Source of the DNA: Oceanospirillaceae bacterium
GTDB taxonomy: Bacteria > Pseudomonadota > Gammaproteobacteria > Pseudomonadales > Balneatricaceae
DNA: 44,344 bases
Direction of reading: 5' to 3'
NCBI GenBank assembly: GCA_013215375.1
Contig: JABSRB010000021.1
Span: forward strand, 1-44,344
Program-made: the position numbers and the translations under genes
Shown: one piece after another, positions 8,929 through 17,548 of the stretch
Position numbering within the stretch: position 1 is the first letter of the stretch
Layout of the letters: each line of letters starts with the position of its first letter
The notes under the pieces: generated by a model
Database searches by the model: none
Told to the model about the DNA's origin: nothing
Seen by the model: only the letters and a program-made list of their open reading frames with translations

Positions 8929-10041
8929 ATGTATGAATTTTTGATCAACGATGAGAAGCCTGAATTAGAGGTAGCGCCGAAAGATTCTTGGCCAATTTTG
9001 ATTGTTGATGACGAGCCTGCTATTCATACTGTGACTAAATTTGCCTTGGAAGATGAATACTTTGATGGCAAAAAATTAAGCTTTATTTCCGCGTATACGG
9101 CACAAGAAGCGAAAGAAATTCTTCGCTCACGCAATGATATTGCGCTGGTGTTGCTAGATGTGGTCATGGAAGTGGAAACGGCTGGTCTTGATATGGCGGC
9201 ATGGATCAGAGAAGAGCTAAATAATAAGTTAATCCGCATTATCTTGCGCACTGGTCAGCCGGGCCAGGCCCCAGAAAAAACAGTTATTTTAAATTACGAT
9301 ATTTTTGATTATAAAAACAAAACAGAATTAACGGCGCAAAAGCTATTCTCTTGTGTTATTTCTGGGTTGCGTTCCTACCGTGATGTTCTCGCGTTATCTA
9401 ACCACAGCATAGGTTTAAAACGTGTGGTTAGGTCTACCGCCGATTTGTTTAAAAAACAATATGTGAGCGAATATGCCAGTGGCGTATTGTTGCAGTTGAC
9501 TTCTTTGCTGTATTCCTCTGCCGATGCGGTGCTGGTTAATCTGGATGCCAATCAAGAGTTAGATAGAGTATTAAACAGTAGTAAAATTATCGCTGCAGTT
9601 GGGGATTATGAGCAGTACTTGGGGGCGAATATTAATACGGTGTTATCTGCCCGGGTATTAAGCGAGTGCCTTGAGTCAACCCAAGTGATCTATAAAAATA
9701 TCTCAGACAAAGAAATACTATTTTCTTATAAAACCCGCGATGATCATAAAACATTGTTGTGTATAAAATACAAACAATGTTTTTCCTCTGATGACTTGAG
9801 CCTTATTGAACTGTTTGTGCAAAGTGTCGCTATAGCACAAGAGAGAATGCGTTTTTGGCAAGAAACGGAAGAGACTTTAAATGAAATGATTAAACTGTTG
9901 AGTGGCTCTATCGAAAAGCACGCTAAACAGGGGGATCAATATTTTACTGGGGTCACAAAGATCGCTATGCTGCTAGCCAAGAAACATGGCTTAATTTTGA
10001 AGAGAGAAATCTCTGAGCGTCAAAAGAAAGACAGTATTTAG
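8929..10041 (+). CDS. Response regulator with REC and DUF3369 domains; HD-GYP output apparently lost
   Basis: A cytoplasmic two-component receiver protein. The REC domain (about 22-150) has the acidic pair D27/D28, phospho-acceptor D77 in VLLDVVM, T108 in RTGQPG and the lysine near K131. Residues about 155-305 match the DUF3369 sensory module that in many proteins sits between REC and an HD-GYP phosphodiesterase. From about 312 the chain begins like an HD-GYP domain (ETLNEMIKLLSGSIEKHA, then VTKIAMLLAKKHGL) but stops at 370, before any HD or GYP motif. No other frame downstream continues it, so this looks like a true C-terminal loss, leaving a receiver without a catalytic output. No histidine kinase is adjacent. 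Confidence 0.85.
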   Translation: MYEFLINDEKPELEVAPKDSWPILIVDDEPAIHTVTKFALEDEYFDGKKLSFISAYTAQEAKEILRSRNDIALVLLDVVMEVETAGLDMAAWIREELNNKLIRIILRTGQPGQAPEKTVILNYDIFDYKNKTELTAQKLFSCVISGLRSYRDVLALSNHSIGLKRVVRSTADLFKKQYVSEYASGVLLQLTSLLYSSADAVLVNLDANQELDRVLNSSKIIAAVGDYEQYLGANINTVLSARVLSECLESTQVIYKNISDKEILFSYKTRDDHKTLLCIKYKQCFSSDDLSLIELFVQSVAIAQERMRFWQETEETLNEMIKLLSGSIEKHAKQGDQYFTGVTKIAMLLAKKHGLILKREISERQKKDSI

Positions 10042-10121
10042 TTTCTATTTAACGGCAGCCCCTGTGGTGCTTAATGCCGGTTCCCGCCTTAGTTGTTTTA
10101 ATTTTATCTTTGAGAAAGTAC

Positions 10122-10823
10122 ATGAATAAGAGTGTTTGTACTAATTTAGTGGCACTGATAGTGATGCTAGTGGCGATTGTTAGCAATAATGATACATTGT
10201 ATTTTGTCGGTGTGTTTGCACTTTCTGGTGCTTTAACCAACTGGTTGGCCATCTATATGTTGTTTGAAAAAGTGCCTGGTCTGTATGGTTCGGGAGTTAT
10301 TCCCGAGCACTTTGAAGAGTTCAAAGTAGGTATTAAAGAAATGATGATGGAGCAATTTTTCAGTAGCGAGAATATTGAAAAATTCATGCACAGTGAAGTA
10401 GAAGAGATCGAACTAAAATTGGAGCCCATTATTGAGCAGCTAGATTTTTCTTCGACTTACGATGGTCTTATTGAGGTTATTGAGCAATCATCATTTGGTG
10501 CTATGTTAGAAATGGTGGGTGGGACTAAGGTGATTGAGCCAATGCGGGAGCCTTTCGTTGCTAGAATAAAGTCTTCAATTATTGATGTTACTCGCTCAGA
10601 GCAATTTAAGTCCTTGATGAGCAAAGAGTTAGAACAAGGCTCTAATGTCGATTTGATGGTCGAAAAAGTCGAGAGCATTGTTGAGCAACGCCTGGCTGAA
10701 TTAAGCCCAGCTCTAGTAAAAGAAATCGTCCAGAAAATGATTAAAAAGCATTTGGGCTGGCTTGTGGTGTGGGGCGGTGTTTTTGGAGGTGCTATTGGCG
10801 CGTTGGCCTCTATTTGGGGTTGA
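10122..10823 (+). CDS. DUF445-family membrane protein
   Basis: A protein of unknown function with the DUF445 pattern. Two N-terminal membrane helices (VALIVMLVAIVS and YFVGVFALSGALTNWLAIYMLF) include the family signature GALTNWLAIYMLFEKV. A long helical region rich in EE and IE pairs follows, and a final glycine-rich membrane helix (WLVVWGGVFGGAIGALASIWG) ends the chain. The frame is open from 10074, but I prefer the ATG at 10122: GAGAAAG lies just upstream and the first ATG has no Shine-Dalgarno. That gives 233 residues. It follows the DUF3369 regulator by 80 bp on the same strand and may be cotranscribed. Confidence 0.8.
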   Translation: MNKSVCTNLVALIVMLVAIVSNNDTLYFVGVFALSGALTNWLAIYMLFEKVPGLYGSGVIPEHFEEFKVGIKEMMMEQFFSSENIEKFMHSEVEEIELKLEPIIEQLDFSSTYDGLIEVIEQSSFGAMLEMVGGTKVIEPMREPFVARIKSSIIDVTRSEQFKSLMSKELEQGSNVDLMVEKVESIVEQRLAELSPALVKEIVQKMIKKHLGWLVVWGGVFGGAIGALASIWG

Positions 10824-10838
10824 GGCTTTTATTTAAGC

Positions 10839-10867
10839 GTTTTACTCTGTTGAATTATGGGTATAAT
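10839..10867 (+). promoter_or_regulatory. Possible sigma-70 promoter of the cvfB-like gene
   Basis: A perfect TATAAT lies at 10862-10867 with a poor -35 (gtttta, 10839-10844) at 17-bp spacing. It is 67 bp upstream of the GTG start at 10934. The -10 is convincing; the -35 is weak. Confidence 0.4.
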
Positions 10868-10933
10868 ACTGCCAAGTAGATATTAAAAGCGGTTATTTTT
10901 TGTGGTGACTGCACAGTGAATAGAGAGTAATAA

Positions 10934-11761
10934 GTGATAGAAATAGGTAAGACAAATAAATTAGAAGTCATTCGCGAAGCAGAATTCGGGGTGTATTTAG
11001 AAGGTGGTAAATATGGTGGGATATTATTGCCTAAAGCCGAAGTTCCTGAAAACTGTAAGAAGGGCGATCTGATAGAAGTTTTTGTCTATTTAGATTCAGA
11101 TGATTATGTAATTGCAAGCTCAGCCAGACCATTAGTGCAAGTGGATGAGTTCGCGACTTTGACAGTGGCCGAAGTAAACGATACAGGTGCTTTTTTGGAC
11201 TGGGGTCTGCCAAAGCAGCTCTTAGTGCCTTATGCAGAGCAGCGTAAAGCGCTTGAGCCTGGTCAGAGAATCACGGTTAGATTGTACTTGGATAATACCG
11301 GAAGAATCGCCGCTTCAACTAAACTTGATAAGTTTTTGAAAAACGATGCTAGTGCCCTCAGTGTAGGGGATGAAGTGAAAATGTTTGTCGTACGTAAAAA
11401 TGACATTGGCTTTAGCGTTATCCTCAATGATATGTATTGGGCGGTATTGCACGCGAAAGATATATTTAGGACAGTGCGTCCAGGTCACAAGCGCACAGGT
11501 TATGTAAAGCGTCTGTTAGAGCACAATAAAATTGATGTCATGCTGGAAAAGCCAGGTTACGCCAAAGTTGATGATGTGAGTCAGCAGATTTTAGATGATT
11601 TAGAGGATCGTGGCGGCTTTAGTGCACTGGGTGATAAAGCTAAACCTGAAGATATTTATCAGCAATTTGGTATCAGCAAGAAGTCTTACAAAATGGCGTT
11701 GGGTAGTTTGAAAAAGCTCGGACGTATTGATATTGCTAAAGATGGTATTCATTTAAAATAA
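10934..11761 (+). CDS. S1-domain RNA-binding protein, CvfB/YitL family
   Basis: CvfB-like proteins contain tandem S1-type OB folds and a C-terminal winged helix and bind RNA; in Staphylococcus aureus CvfB affects virulence gene expression. Here the first OB unit covers about 1-65 (FGVYLEGGKYGGILLPKAEVP), the second about 70-130 (VNDTGAFLDWGLPKQLLVPYAEQ) and the third about 140-215 (IGFSVILNDMYWAVLHAKDIF). The winged helix covers about 225-275 (KPEDIYQQFGISKKSYKMALGSLKKLGRI). The start is GTG at 10934 with a GAGAG stretch upstream. It is convergent with rluE and only 17 bp separate the two stops. Its physiological role here is unknown. Confidence 0.85.
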   Translation: MIEIGKTNKLEVIREAEFGVYLEGGKYGGILLPKAEVPENCKKGDLIEVFVYLDSDDYVIASSARPLVQVDEFATLTVAEVNDTGAFLDWGLPKQLLVPYAEQRKALEPGQRITVRLYLDNTGRIAASTKLDKFLKNDASALSVGDEVKMFVVRKNDIGFSVILNDMYWAVLHAKDIFRTVRPGHKRTGYVKRLLEHNKIDVMLEKPGYAKVDDVSQQILDDLEDRGGFSALGDKAKPEDIYQQFGISKKSYKMALGSLKKLGRIDIAKDGIHLK

Positions 11762-11778
11762 GTTTGTGCACAGCAGAG

Positions 11779-12453
11779 CTATTTCTTAGTTCTGCTTCTG
11801 TTATTGGCGAGTCTTCTTCCTGATACGCTATTTTCCTCTGTGTGGTATTTCGAGCGTCTGCTCGGGTGTCTTTGGCTATCCTTGTTGCTGCCGGTCTTAG
11901 GCTTGTGGGTTAACTGTACGGTTTCTCTGCTGGTCTCTCCTGGGGCTAGATTATCGACAGTCCAGTTGCCAATGGCGTATCTAATAAGTCGTAATGTGGG
12001 AAAGCCGACTGCTGCGGTCATTCTGCGAACTTGGCGGTTTTTCCCCTCTTTTATCTTCAGCTCTAACCATGAAGTAGGTTTGTTTTGTCGCTCTCTGATA
12101 GGTGGGGTTCTGTCCCAGATATCCGGTTCGGGGATTATGCGTGCGCTCGCAGGCTTAGTTAGGCCGTCTTTGAGCACAACTCCTTTGATTAATTTATCGA
12201 GTGCCGGTTGGTCCAGCTCACCTTCAACTTGTGCCCAGTATGTTTTTTCTAGCTTGAAGGCGGGGTTGGCGAGTTGGTGTTGGGTTGGTCCGTCATCAGT
12301 CAGGATTAAAAGGCCCTCAGAGTCATAATCTAAACGACCAGCAGGGTAAAATCCTTTATCGCTAATAAAGTGTTTAAGTGTATTGCGATCGCCGTCGTCA
12401 GTGAATTGGCTGAGTACTTGGAAAGGTTTGTTGAGTAAAATTAAGTTGGCCAA
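11779..12453 (-). CDS. rluE: 23S rRNA pseudouridine synthase, RluE type
   Basis: RluE converts U2457 of 23S rRNA to pseudouridine. The product starts MANLILLNKPFQVLSQFT with no S4 domain, as expected for RluE rather than RluB or RsuA. The catalytic motif is GRLDYDSEGLL at 39-49, with D42 as the nucleophile. RTPPIRERQNKPTSWLELKIKEGKNRQVRRM contains the conserved KEGKNRQVRRM block. Residues about 190-224 form a basic, arginine- and lysine-rich tail, longer than in E. coli RluE. It is convergent with the cvfB-like gene; matching agcaga/tctgct arms around its stop could form a small hairpin. Confidence 0.85.
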   Translation of the reverse strand: MANLILLNKPFQVLSQFTDDGDRNTLKHFISDKGFYPAGRLDYDSEGLLILTDDGPTQHQLANPAFKLEKTYWAQVEGELDQPALDKLIKGVVLKDGLTKPASARIIPEPDIWDRTPPIRERQNKPTSWLELKIKEGKNRQVRRMTAAVGFPTLRLIRYAIGNWTVDNLAPGETSRETVQLTHKPKTGSNKDSQRHPSRRSKYHTEENSVSGRRLANNRSRTKK

Positions 12454-12526
12454 AAGGTTCTCGAAAATGTATTAGCTGAAGCGAGGTATTATACGGGTCG
12501 ATAAGCGGCTGTGAAAGCGTTAGCGA

Positions 12527-12542
12527 TTATTTGATCAAATAA
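12527..12542. promoter_or_regulatory. 16-bp perfect palindrome upstream of rluE
   Basis: ttatttgatcaaataa is self-complementary over 16 bp and lies 74 bp upstream of the rluE start, in the gap between rluE and the acnB 3' end. It could be a regulator site. It does not match FNR (TTGAT, 4-nt gap, ATCAA) or CRP spacing. Confidence 0.3.
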
Positions 12543-12623
12543 GGTATATATGACGAAGGGAGGATAGGGCGGTCTATGTTCATTGATAAATATTTGTTTG
12601 TACTAAGTAATATCTACAAAAGC

Positions 12624-12649
12624 TCATGAGAGCGCAGCCGCTCTCATGA
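12624..12649 (-). terminator. Terminator hairpin after acnB
   Basis: A perfect 11-bp inverted repeat, tcatgagagcg (12624-12634) and cgctctcatga (12639-12649), has a 4-nt loop, 34 bp beyond the acnB stop. On the minus strand it is followed by gcttttg, a short T run, so termination is likely. Confidence 0.7.
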
Positions 12650-12682
12650 ATTATTACATAAATCGAGAAGATTATTGCTTAG

Positions 12683-15487
12683 CTAGCTGAGCATCTTTAC
12701 AGGTACCGCATTAGTGGCAGTAACGAGTGCTTCCAGCGGAGGAGCAAAGTCAGTTAAGTTAATACCTTTAACAGCGTTCTTGTACTCAGTCATCGTTGGG
12801 AAGCGACCAAGCATCGTTGAAAGTACCACTAATGGCGTTGAGCCTAGTAGTGATTCGCCTTTCTTCGCTGCAGTATCGGCTACAACACGGCCTTGGAACA
12901 AGCGAGTTGATGTAGCAATAACCGTATCACCTGGTGCAGCTTTCTCTTGGTTACCCATGCATAAGTTACAGCCTGGGCGTTCTAAGTACATGATTTTTTC
13001 ATACTTAGTACGCGCAGTGTTTTTAGGCGAAGAATCGTCAAATTCAAAACCAGCATACTTCTCAAGAATTGCCCAGTCGCCTTCAGCTTTAAGCTCATCA
13101 ACAATGTTATATGTAGGTGGAGCTACAATTAATGGTGCCTTAAATTCAATTTTAGTCCCTTGTGATTCCATGTTGCGCAACATTTGAGCGATGATTTGCA
13201 TATCGCCTTTATGTACCATACAAGAACCAACGAAACCTAAATCAACTGGCTTGTCAGCGTAGTATGAAACAGGGCGAATAACGTCATGCGTATAGCGCTT
13301 AGAGACATCGTCGTTGTTTACGTCTGGATCCGCAATCATTGGCTCGTCGATTAGGTCTAAATCAATAACAACTTCGGCGAAGTAGTTAGCATTTTCATCA
13401 GGTCTTAATGCAGGTGCTGCGCCTGATTTGACCTCTTCAATACGCTTTTCAGCGATATCAATAAGGCCTTGCAGTGTTTTCGCAGGGTTTTCCATACCTT
13501 TATCAATCATGATTTGGATACGGCTCTTAGCGATTTCTAAAGAAGCCATTAACGTGTCATCTTGAGAAATACAGATTGAAGCTTTTGCTTTCATTTCTGC
13601 AGACCAATCAGTGAACGTAAAGGCTTGGTCAGCTAATAAAGTACCAATATGTACTTCAATGACGCGACCTTGGAAAACGTTTTCACCACCAAATTGTTTA
13701 AGCATTTGCGCTTGTGTTGCGTGAACAACATCACGGAAATCCATGTAGTCTTTCATTTTACCTTTAAAGGTTACTTTAACAGACTCTGGAATTGGCATTG
13801 CAGACTCACCCGTTGCCAGTGCAATTGCTACAGTACCTGAGTCGGCACCAAAGGCAACACCCTTAGACATACGTGTATGAGAGTCGCCACCGATGATGAT
13901 AGCGCGATCGTCAACGGTAATGTCATTCAATACTTTATGAATAACATCAGTCATTGAATGATAAACACCTTTAGGGTCTCGTGCAGTGATTAGACCAAAT
14001 GCGTTCATAAAGCTCATTAATTTAGGTGTGTTCGCTTTTGCTTTATCATCCCAAACAGATGCAGTATGACAACCTGATTGAAATGCACCATCAACAATAG
14101 GGGAAATAGTAGAAGCAGCCATCGCTTCTAATTCCTGACATGTCATAGGGCCAGTTGTGTCTTGCGAGCCAACAATGTTTATTTTAACGCGAACGTTTGA
14201 GCCTGCATGTAGTGGTGAGTCAGATAAAACGCCAACGGCGTTACGGTTAAATATCTTTTCAACAGCCGTTAAGCCCTGACCTTCATGTGAAATTTCTTTT
14301 GAAGCTGCATATACGCTTAAAGGTTCAATACCTAAAGCTTCTGCTGCAAATGTTTGTAGTTTCTTGCCGAAGGTTACAGCATATGAACCGCCAGCTTTCA
14401 TGAACTCTTGCTTTTGTGGTGTGAACGCCGACGATATATCAGCAAGTTCTGTGTCACCGTTGTATAATTTTTGCGCTTTCGTATCAATAGTTAATACAGT
14501 ACCTGTCGCTACTGAATACACTTCTTCTAGCACAGCATCGCCATTTTCATCAAAAACCGTATTACCACTAGCGTCTACTTTCTTAACCCAGTTTTTAAGG
14601 TCAAGGCCAATACCACCGGTAACATCAACCGTTGTTAGAAAGATTGGAGCGATACCATTTGTGCCTGCAACAATGGGTGCGATGTTAATAAAAGGCACAT
14701 ATTGACTGGCTTTTTTACCGGTTAATAGTGCGACGTTGTTAACACCGGACATGCGAGACGAACCAACACCCATAGTCCCTTTTTCAGCAATTAACATTAC
14801 TTTTGCGTTAGGGTGCTTAGCTTGTAGTGCTTTTATTTCTGCTTGAGCTTCTGGCGTGCTCATGCAATGACCATGTAATTCACGGTCTGCGCGAGAGTGA
14901 GCTTGATGACCAGGAGATAATAAATCAGTTGAGATATCGCCTTCACCAGCAATACAAGTAACTATTTCTATTTTTTCTGCAATAGCAGGTAATTTAGTGA
15001 AAAACTCTGCTTGTGCGTAGCTTTCTAAAATATCTTTAGCGATTGCGTTACCGGCTTTAAATGCAGCTTCAAGGCGAGCGGTATCAGAATCGTATAAAAA
15101 TACTTGTGTTTTTAATACGTCGGATGCTTGAGAAGCTAACGTTGCGTTTTCGCTTAATGCAAGATCAAGTAATACCTCAATTGAAGGACCACCTTTCATG
15201 TGAGAAAGCAGCTCAAAGGCAAATTTAACAGATATTTCAGCAACAACGGCTGTACCAAGAATAATGTCTTTTATAAATTTAGCTTTTTCACCAGCGGCAC
15301 TAGTAGTACCTGGTAGGGTGTTGTAGATAAAGAAATCAAGAGAATCCTTACGGTGTTCATGATTTGTATCTTTAATCTGAGTAATAATTTCCGATACTAA
15401 TTCGGCGCCGTCAATTGGCTTAGGGGCTAGACCTAGCTCATTTTTACGGGTTTCAATTTCTTTTATGTATTCTAAATACAAACTCAT
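12683..15487 (-). CDS. acnB: Aconitate hydratase B, long Bacteroidota-like form
   Basis: AcnB interconverts citrate and isocitrate in the TCA cycle and can also dehydrate 2-methylisocitrate; it is a cytoplasmic 4Fe-4S enzyme. An N-terminal HEAT-like domain (SLDFFIYNTLPGTTSAAGEKAKF) and the swivel domain precede the catalytic part, the AcnB order. Cluster cysteines lie in VGSCMVHKGD (about residue 756) and GCNLCMGNQEKAAPGDT (about 838 and 841). VGSQDTTGPMT and GGDSHTRMSKGVAFGADSG are conserved. I use the ATG at 15487 (934 residues) because AAGAGG precedes it; the frame extends to 15607 without support. It is about 70 residues longer than E. coli AcnB and its wording resembles flavobacterial AcnB as I remember it, suggesting transfer. 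Confidence 0.93.
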   Translation of the reverse strand: MSLYLEYIKEIETRKNELGLAPKPIDGAELVSEIITQIKDTNHEHRKDSLDFFIYNTLPGTTSAAGEKAKFIKDIILGTAVVAEISVKFAFELLSHMKGGPSIEVLLDLALSENATLASQASDVLKTQVFLYDSDTARLEAAFKAGNAIAKDILESYAQAEFFTKLPAIAEKIEIVTCIAGEGDISTDLLSPGHQAHSRADRELHGHCMSTPEAQAEIKALQAKHPNAKVMLIAEKGTMGVGSSRMSGVNNVALLTGKKASQYVPFINIAPIVAGTNGIAPIFLTTVDVTGGIGLDLKNWVKKVDASGNTVFDENGDAVLEEVYSVATGTVLTIDTKAQKLYNGDTELADISSAFTPQKQEFMKAGGSYAVTFGKKLQTFAAEALGIEPLSVYAASKEISHEGQGLTAVEKIFNRNAVGVLSDSPLHAGSNVRVKINIVGSQDTTGPMTCQELEAMAASTISPIVDGAFQSGCHTASVWDDKAKANTPKLMSFMNAFGLITARDPKGVYHSMTDVIHKVLNDITVDDRAIIIGGDSHTRMSKGVAFGADSGTVAIALATGESAMPIPESVKVTFKGKMKDYMDFRDVVHATQAQMLKQFGGENVFQGRVIEVHIGTLLADQAFTFTDWSAEMKAKASICISQDDTLMASLEIAKSRIQIMIDKGMENPAKTLQGLIDIAEKRIEEVKSGAAPALRPDENANYFAEVVIDLDLIDEPMIADPDVNNDDVSKRYTHDVIRPVSYYADKPVDLGFVGSCMVHKGDMQIIAQMLRNMESQGTKIEFKAPLIVAPPTYNIVDELKAEGDWAILEKYAGFEFDDSSPKNTARTKYEKIMYLERPGCNLCMGNQEKAAPGDTVIATSTRLFQGRVVADTAAKKGESLLGSTPLVVLSTMLGRFPTMTEYKNAVKGINLTDFAPPLEALVTATNAVPVKMLS

Positions 15488-15900
15488 ACACACCTCTTGT
15501 TGGCTATAATATACTAATACATTGTTATTATTAGGAAAAATCAGGCTTAGTAGCCTAGCTTTTCCCTCTATAAATGTTTTGGGCCGCTCGGTTGAGTTTT
15601 GTGTCACTCTTTAGCGCGGTTTTATCTATTTAAACACCTAGCTTTAGATGCTTAAGAGAGTCTCTAAATGGGGCGGGTAAAGGCCATAAAAAGAGTAAGT
15701 CATTTTAACGTACTCTTTTAAAATTGTCGACAATCTTGATTTGATTAGATCAAAACAATGTAACTTTTTGGTTTTTCGTTGATTAAACCGCTGGTTTCGA
15801 TGAGTTTTTCGAGAATAGTTCTTGTTTGTATTTGGGCTTTATAAATGCCACAAACAAAAAAGCCGACATATTAAGTCGGCTTTTTATAATATGCATCCAA
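15488..15900. other. 413-bp region between acnB and the OmpA-like lipoprotein
   Basis: It contains the acnB leader and promoter on the minus strand and the terminator of the lipoprotein gene. Around 15737-15752 lies a near-palindrome, tttgattagatcaaa, of possible regulatory meaning. I see no gene. Confidence 0.5.
15855..15886. terminator. Bidirectional intrinsic terminator after the OmpA-like lipoprotein
   Basis: The stem agccgac (15861-15867) with gtcggct (15875-15881) has a 7-nt loop. An A run on the left and a T run on the right let it work in both directions. On the minus strand it ends the lipoprotein gene that stops at 15901. Confidence 0.85.
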
Positions 15901-16767
15901 TTAGTTCTGGATTTGCATTTCTACACGTCTGTTTTGAGCACGACCTTCATCGGTTTCATTACTGGCAATCGGGTTGTCTTCGCCGAATCCCTGTGAAGAG
16001 ATGTTGTCTACAGGAACGCCTTGAGAAACTAAGTAATCTTTAACGGAGGCTGCACGCTTGTCAGAAAGTTTGATATTGTATGCATTTCCGCCAACTGAGT
16101 CAGTGTGACCTGCTACAAGTACTAGTGCTTCTGCTGCGGCTAATTTGCCTGCAACTTTGTTCAATATTACTTGTGAATCAGCGGTTAAGTCAAAAGACTT
16201 GTACTCAAAGAACACACCTTCTAACACGATGGCGATATCTTCTTCACAACCTATTGAGTTTACTGCAGTGCCAGGTGCAGTGTCAGGACATTGATCGGCT
16301 TCATCTAAAACGCCGTCGCCGTCTTGGTCGTTTAGCACTTCACAGCCTGTTTCGTCTACTTCAGTTCCCAGTGGGGTGTTAGGGCACTGATCGATGCTAT
16401 TGGCCACACCGTCTTTATCGTCATCTAATGAACAACCAACTTCGTTTACCGCTGTGCCAAGAGGCGTGTACGGGCATTCATCATTTTTGTCTGCTACACC
16501 ATCCTGGTCGCCATCCAAAACTACACCTGGAGAACAAAAGATTGCACCTAGACCAACACCTACCAATGCGCCAGCAGCTTTTGATTTGCCATCGCTACCA
16601 CGGTTTGCAACAGAATCTGCAGCTACACCAGCGAGGCCGCCTGCGGCTACACAAAGTACTCGTTTAGTATCCCATTCGCCAGGTTTAGAGCTTGAGGCAC
16701 AGCCTGCAACGATAAGTGACAGTGCAAATATACCTGCTACTTTTTTAAATGTATGAGAGTTGTTCAT
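15901..16767 (-). CDS. OmpA-family outer-membrane lipoprotein with TSP3 calcium-type repeats
   Basis: It probably anchors the outer membrane to peptidoglycan. A lipoprotein signal ends in LIVAGC with C23, and the next residue A24 predicts outer-membrane sorting. A short glycine-rich segment (about 41-78, AAGGLAGVAADS and GALVGVGLGAI) could insert in the membrane. Three thrombospondin type-3 repeats follow, each with DxDxDGV and a CP(N/D)TPxGTxVxxxGC ending (about 85-175), likely calcium-binding spacers. Residues about 180-288 are the OmpA peptidoglycan domain, with GHTDSVG at 220-226, LSDKRAASVKDYL, and NRRVEM near the end. Length 288 is complete. It is monocistronic, with its own terminator. 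Confidence 0.9.
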   Translation of the reverse strand: MNNSHTFKKVAGIFALSLIVAGCASSSKPGEWDTKRVLCVAAGGLAGVAADSVANRGSDGKSKAAGALVGVGLGAIFCSPGVVLDGDQDGVADKNDECPYTPLGTAVNEVGCSLDDDKDGVANSIDQCPNTPLGTEVDETGCEVLNDQDGDGVLDEADQCPDTAPGTAVNSIGCEEDIAIVLEGVFFEYKSFDLTADSQVILNKVAGKLAAAEALVLVAGHTDSVGGNAYNIKLSDKRAASVKDYLVSQGVPVDNISSQGFGEDNPIASNETDEGRAQNRRVEMQIQN

Positions 16768-17548
16768 TATTGGTACCTATTCCTTTTATTTACCAGATGA
16801 ATCAATTTGGTTTGAAATTGATAACGAAATTTTCTGTTGTAAATTGTTTTAGATTTAATAGAGATAAATTAGGCGGAGCCTAAATCATCAAGGGTTAATT
16901 GCTCGCCCCTTTGGGCATGAACTTGTTAAGCTCAAAGTAATTCTATATACCCCGTTTCATAAAGTGAAAGTGAGCTAAGCGAAAGGGCTTGCCCGGGGTT
17001 GTTGATTTGGGTCTTAGTTGTTATTGCCTTTTATACACCCCTACTATTTATTGAATAACTAAAGCATATTAAATATATAGATAACGCGGTGGTCTTTTGT
17101 CCGTCTGGTATAAAAACTGAATGTAGAGAGAGTTGATATCTCGATTCTATAAGTCTTATATACCACTTTAAAACAGTATAGCTAGCAACTAGGTGGATAA
17201 TAACGCCTTGTGGGCAAAGATTCATCCAATGTTCATTAAATAGTTCAATTAATTAAACATTAATTTAAAATAAACTAAATGACAGGCACATATTATAGTA
17301 GTTTTTTAATTAAGTACGTTTTTTACAGGTGAAATACAGCTGCTTATTGCAAGTTGTTTAAAACGGCACATATTTTGATTTTAGAAGTGTCTCTGTCTTT
17401 GTAAATAGGGGGTTCTTTGTAGTTGCACTCCAATGAATAATGCTGCATTCTAGCGCCTTTTTTTTGACGCTAGTTAACGTCGTAAATAACTATCTAGAGT
17501 AAGTATCTAAATTAAGTCCCTAAATAAGCAAAAGGTGAACTGCTTCTC
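16768..17548. other. 781-bp region without a clear gene
   Basis: The longest gene-free stretch. It must hold the promoter of the minus-strand lipoprotein and that of the plus-strand pseudouridine synthase. A hairpin with ctagcg (17450-17455) and cgctag (17468-17473) closes around a T-rich loop about 75 bp before the plus-strand gene. A 64-residue minus-strand ORF at 17031-17225 lacks a ribosome site and coding character. I see no tRNA. A small RNA here cannot be excluded. Confidence 0.45.

Noticed and set aside
10042-10121. Possible frameshift continuing the HD-GYP domain after 10041
   Set aside because: None of the other frames shows HD, GYP or other expected residues; the next gene begins at 10122, so the domain is absent, not frame-broken.
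14364-14705. 113-residue plus-strand ORF inside acnB
   Set aside because: Antisense shadow of the aconitase coding region.
15737-15752. Possible FNR site upstream of acnB
   Set aside because: The dyad TTGAT and ATCAA has a 3-nt gap, while FNR needs 4, and it lies about 250 bp from the start.
15811-15822. Fragment cgagaatagttc resembling part of the dispersed hairpin repeat
   Set aside because: Only nine or ten bases match and no hairpin partner is near, so I do not count it as a copy.
17031-17225. 64-residue minus-strand ORF in the long gene-free region
   Set aside because: No Shine-Dalgarno, odd composition and no recognisable domain; it is most likely chance in AT-rich sequence.
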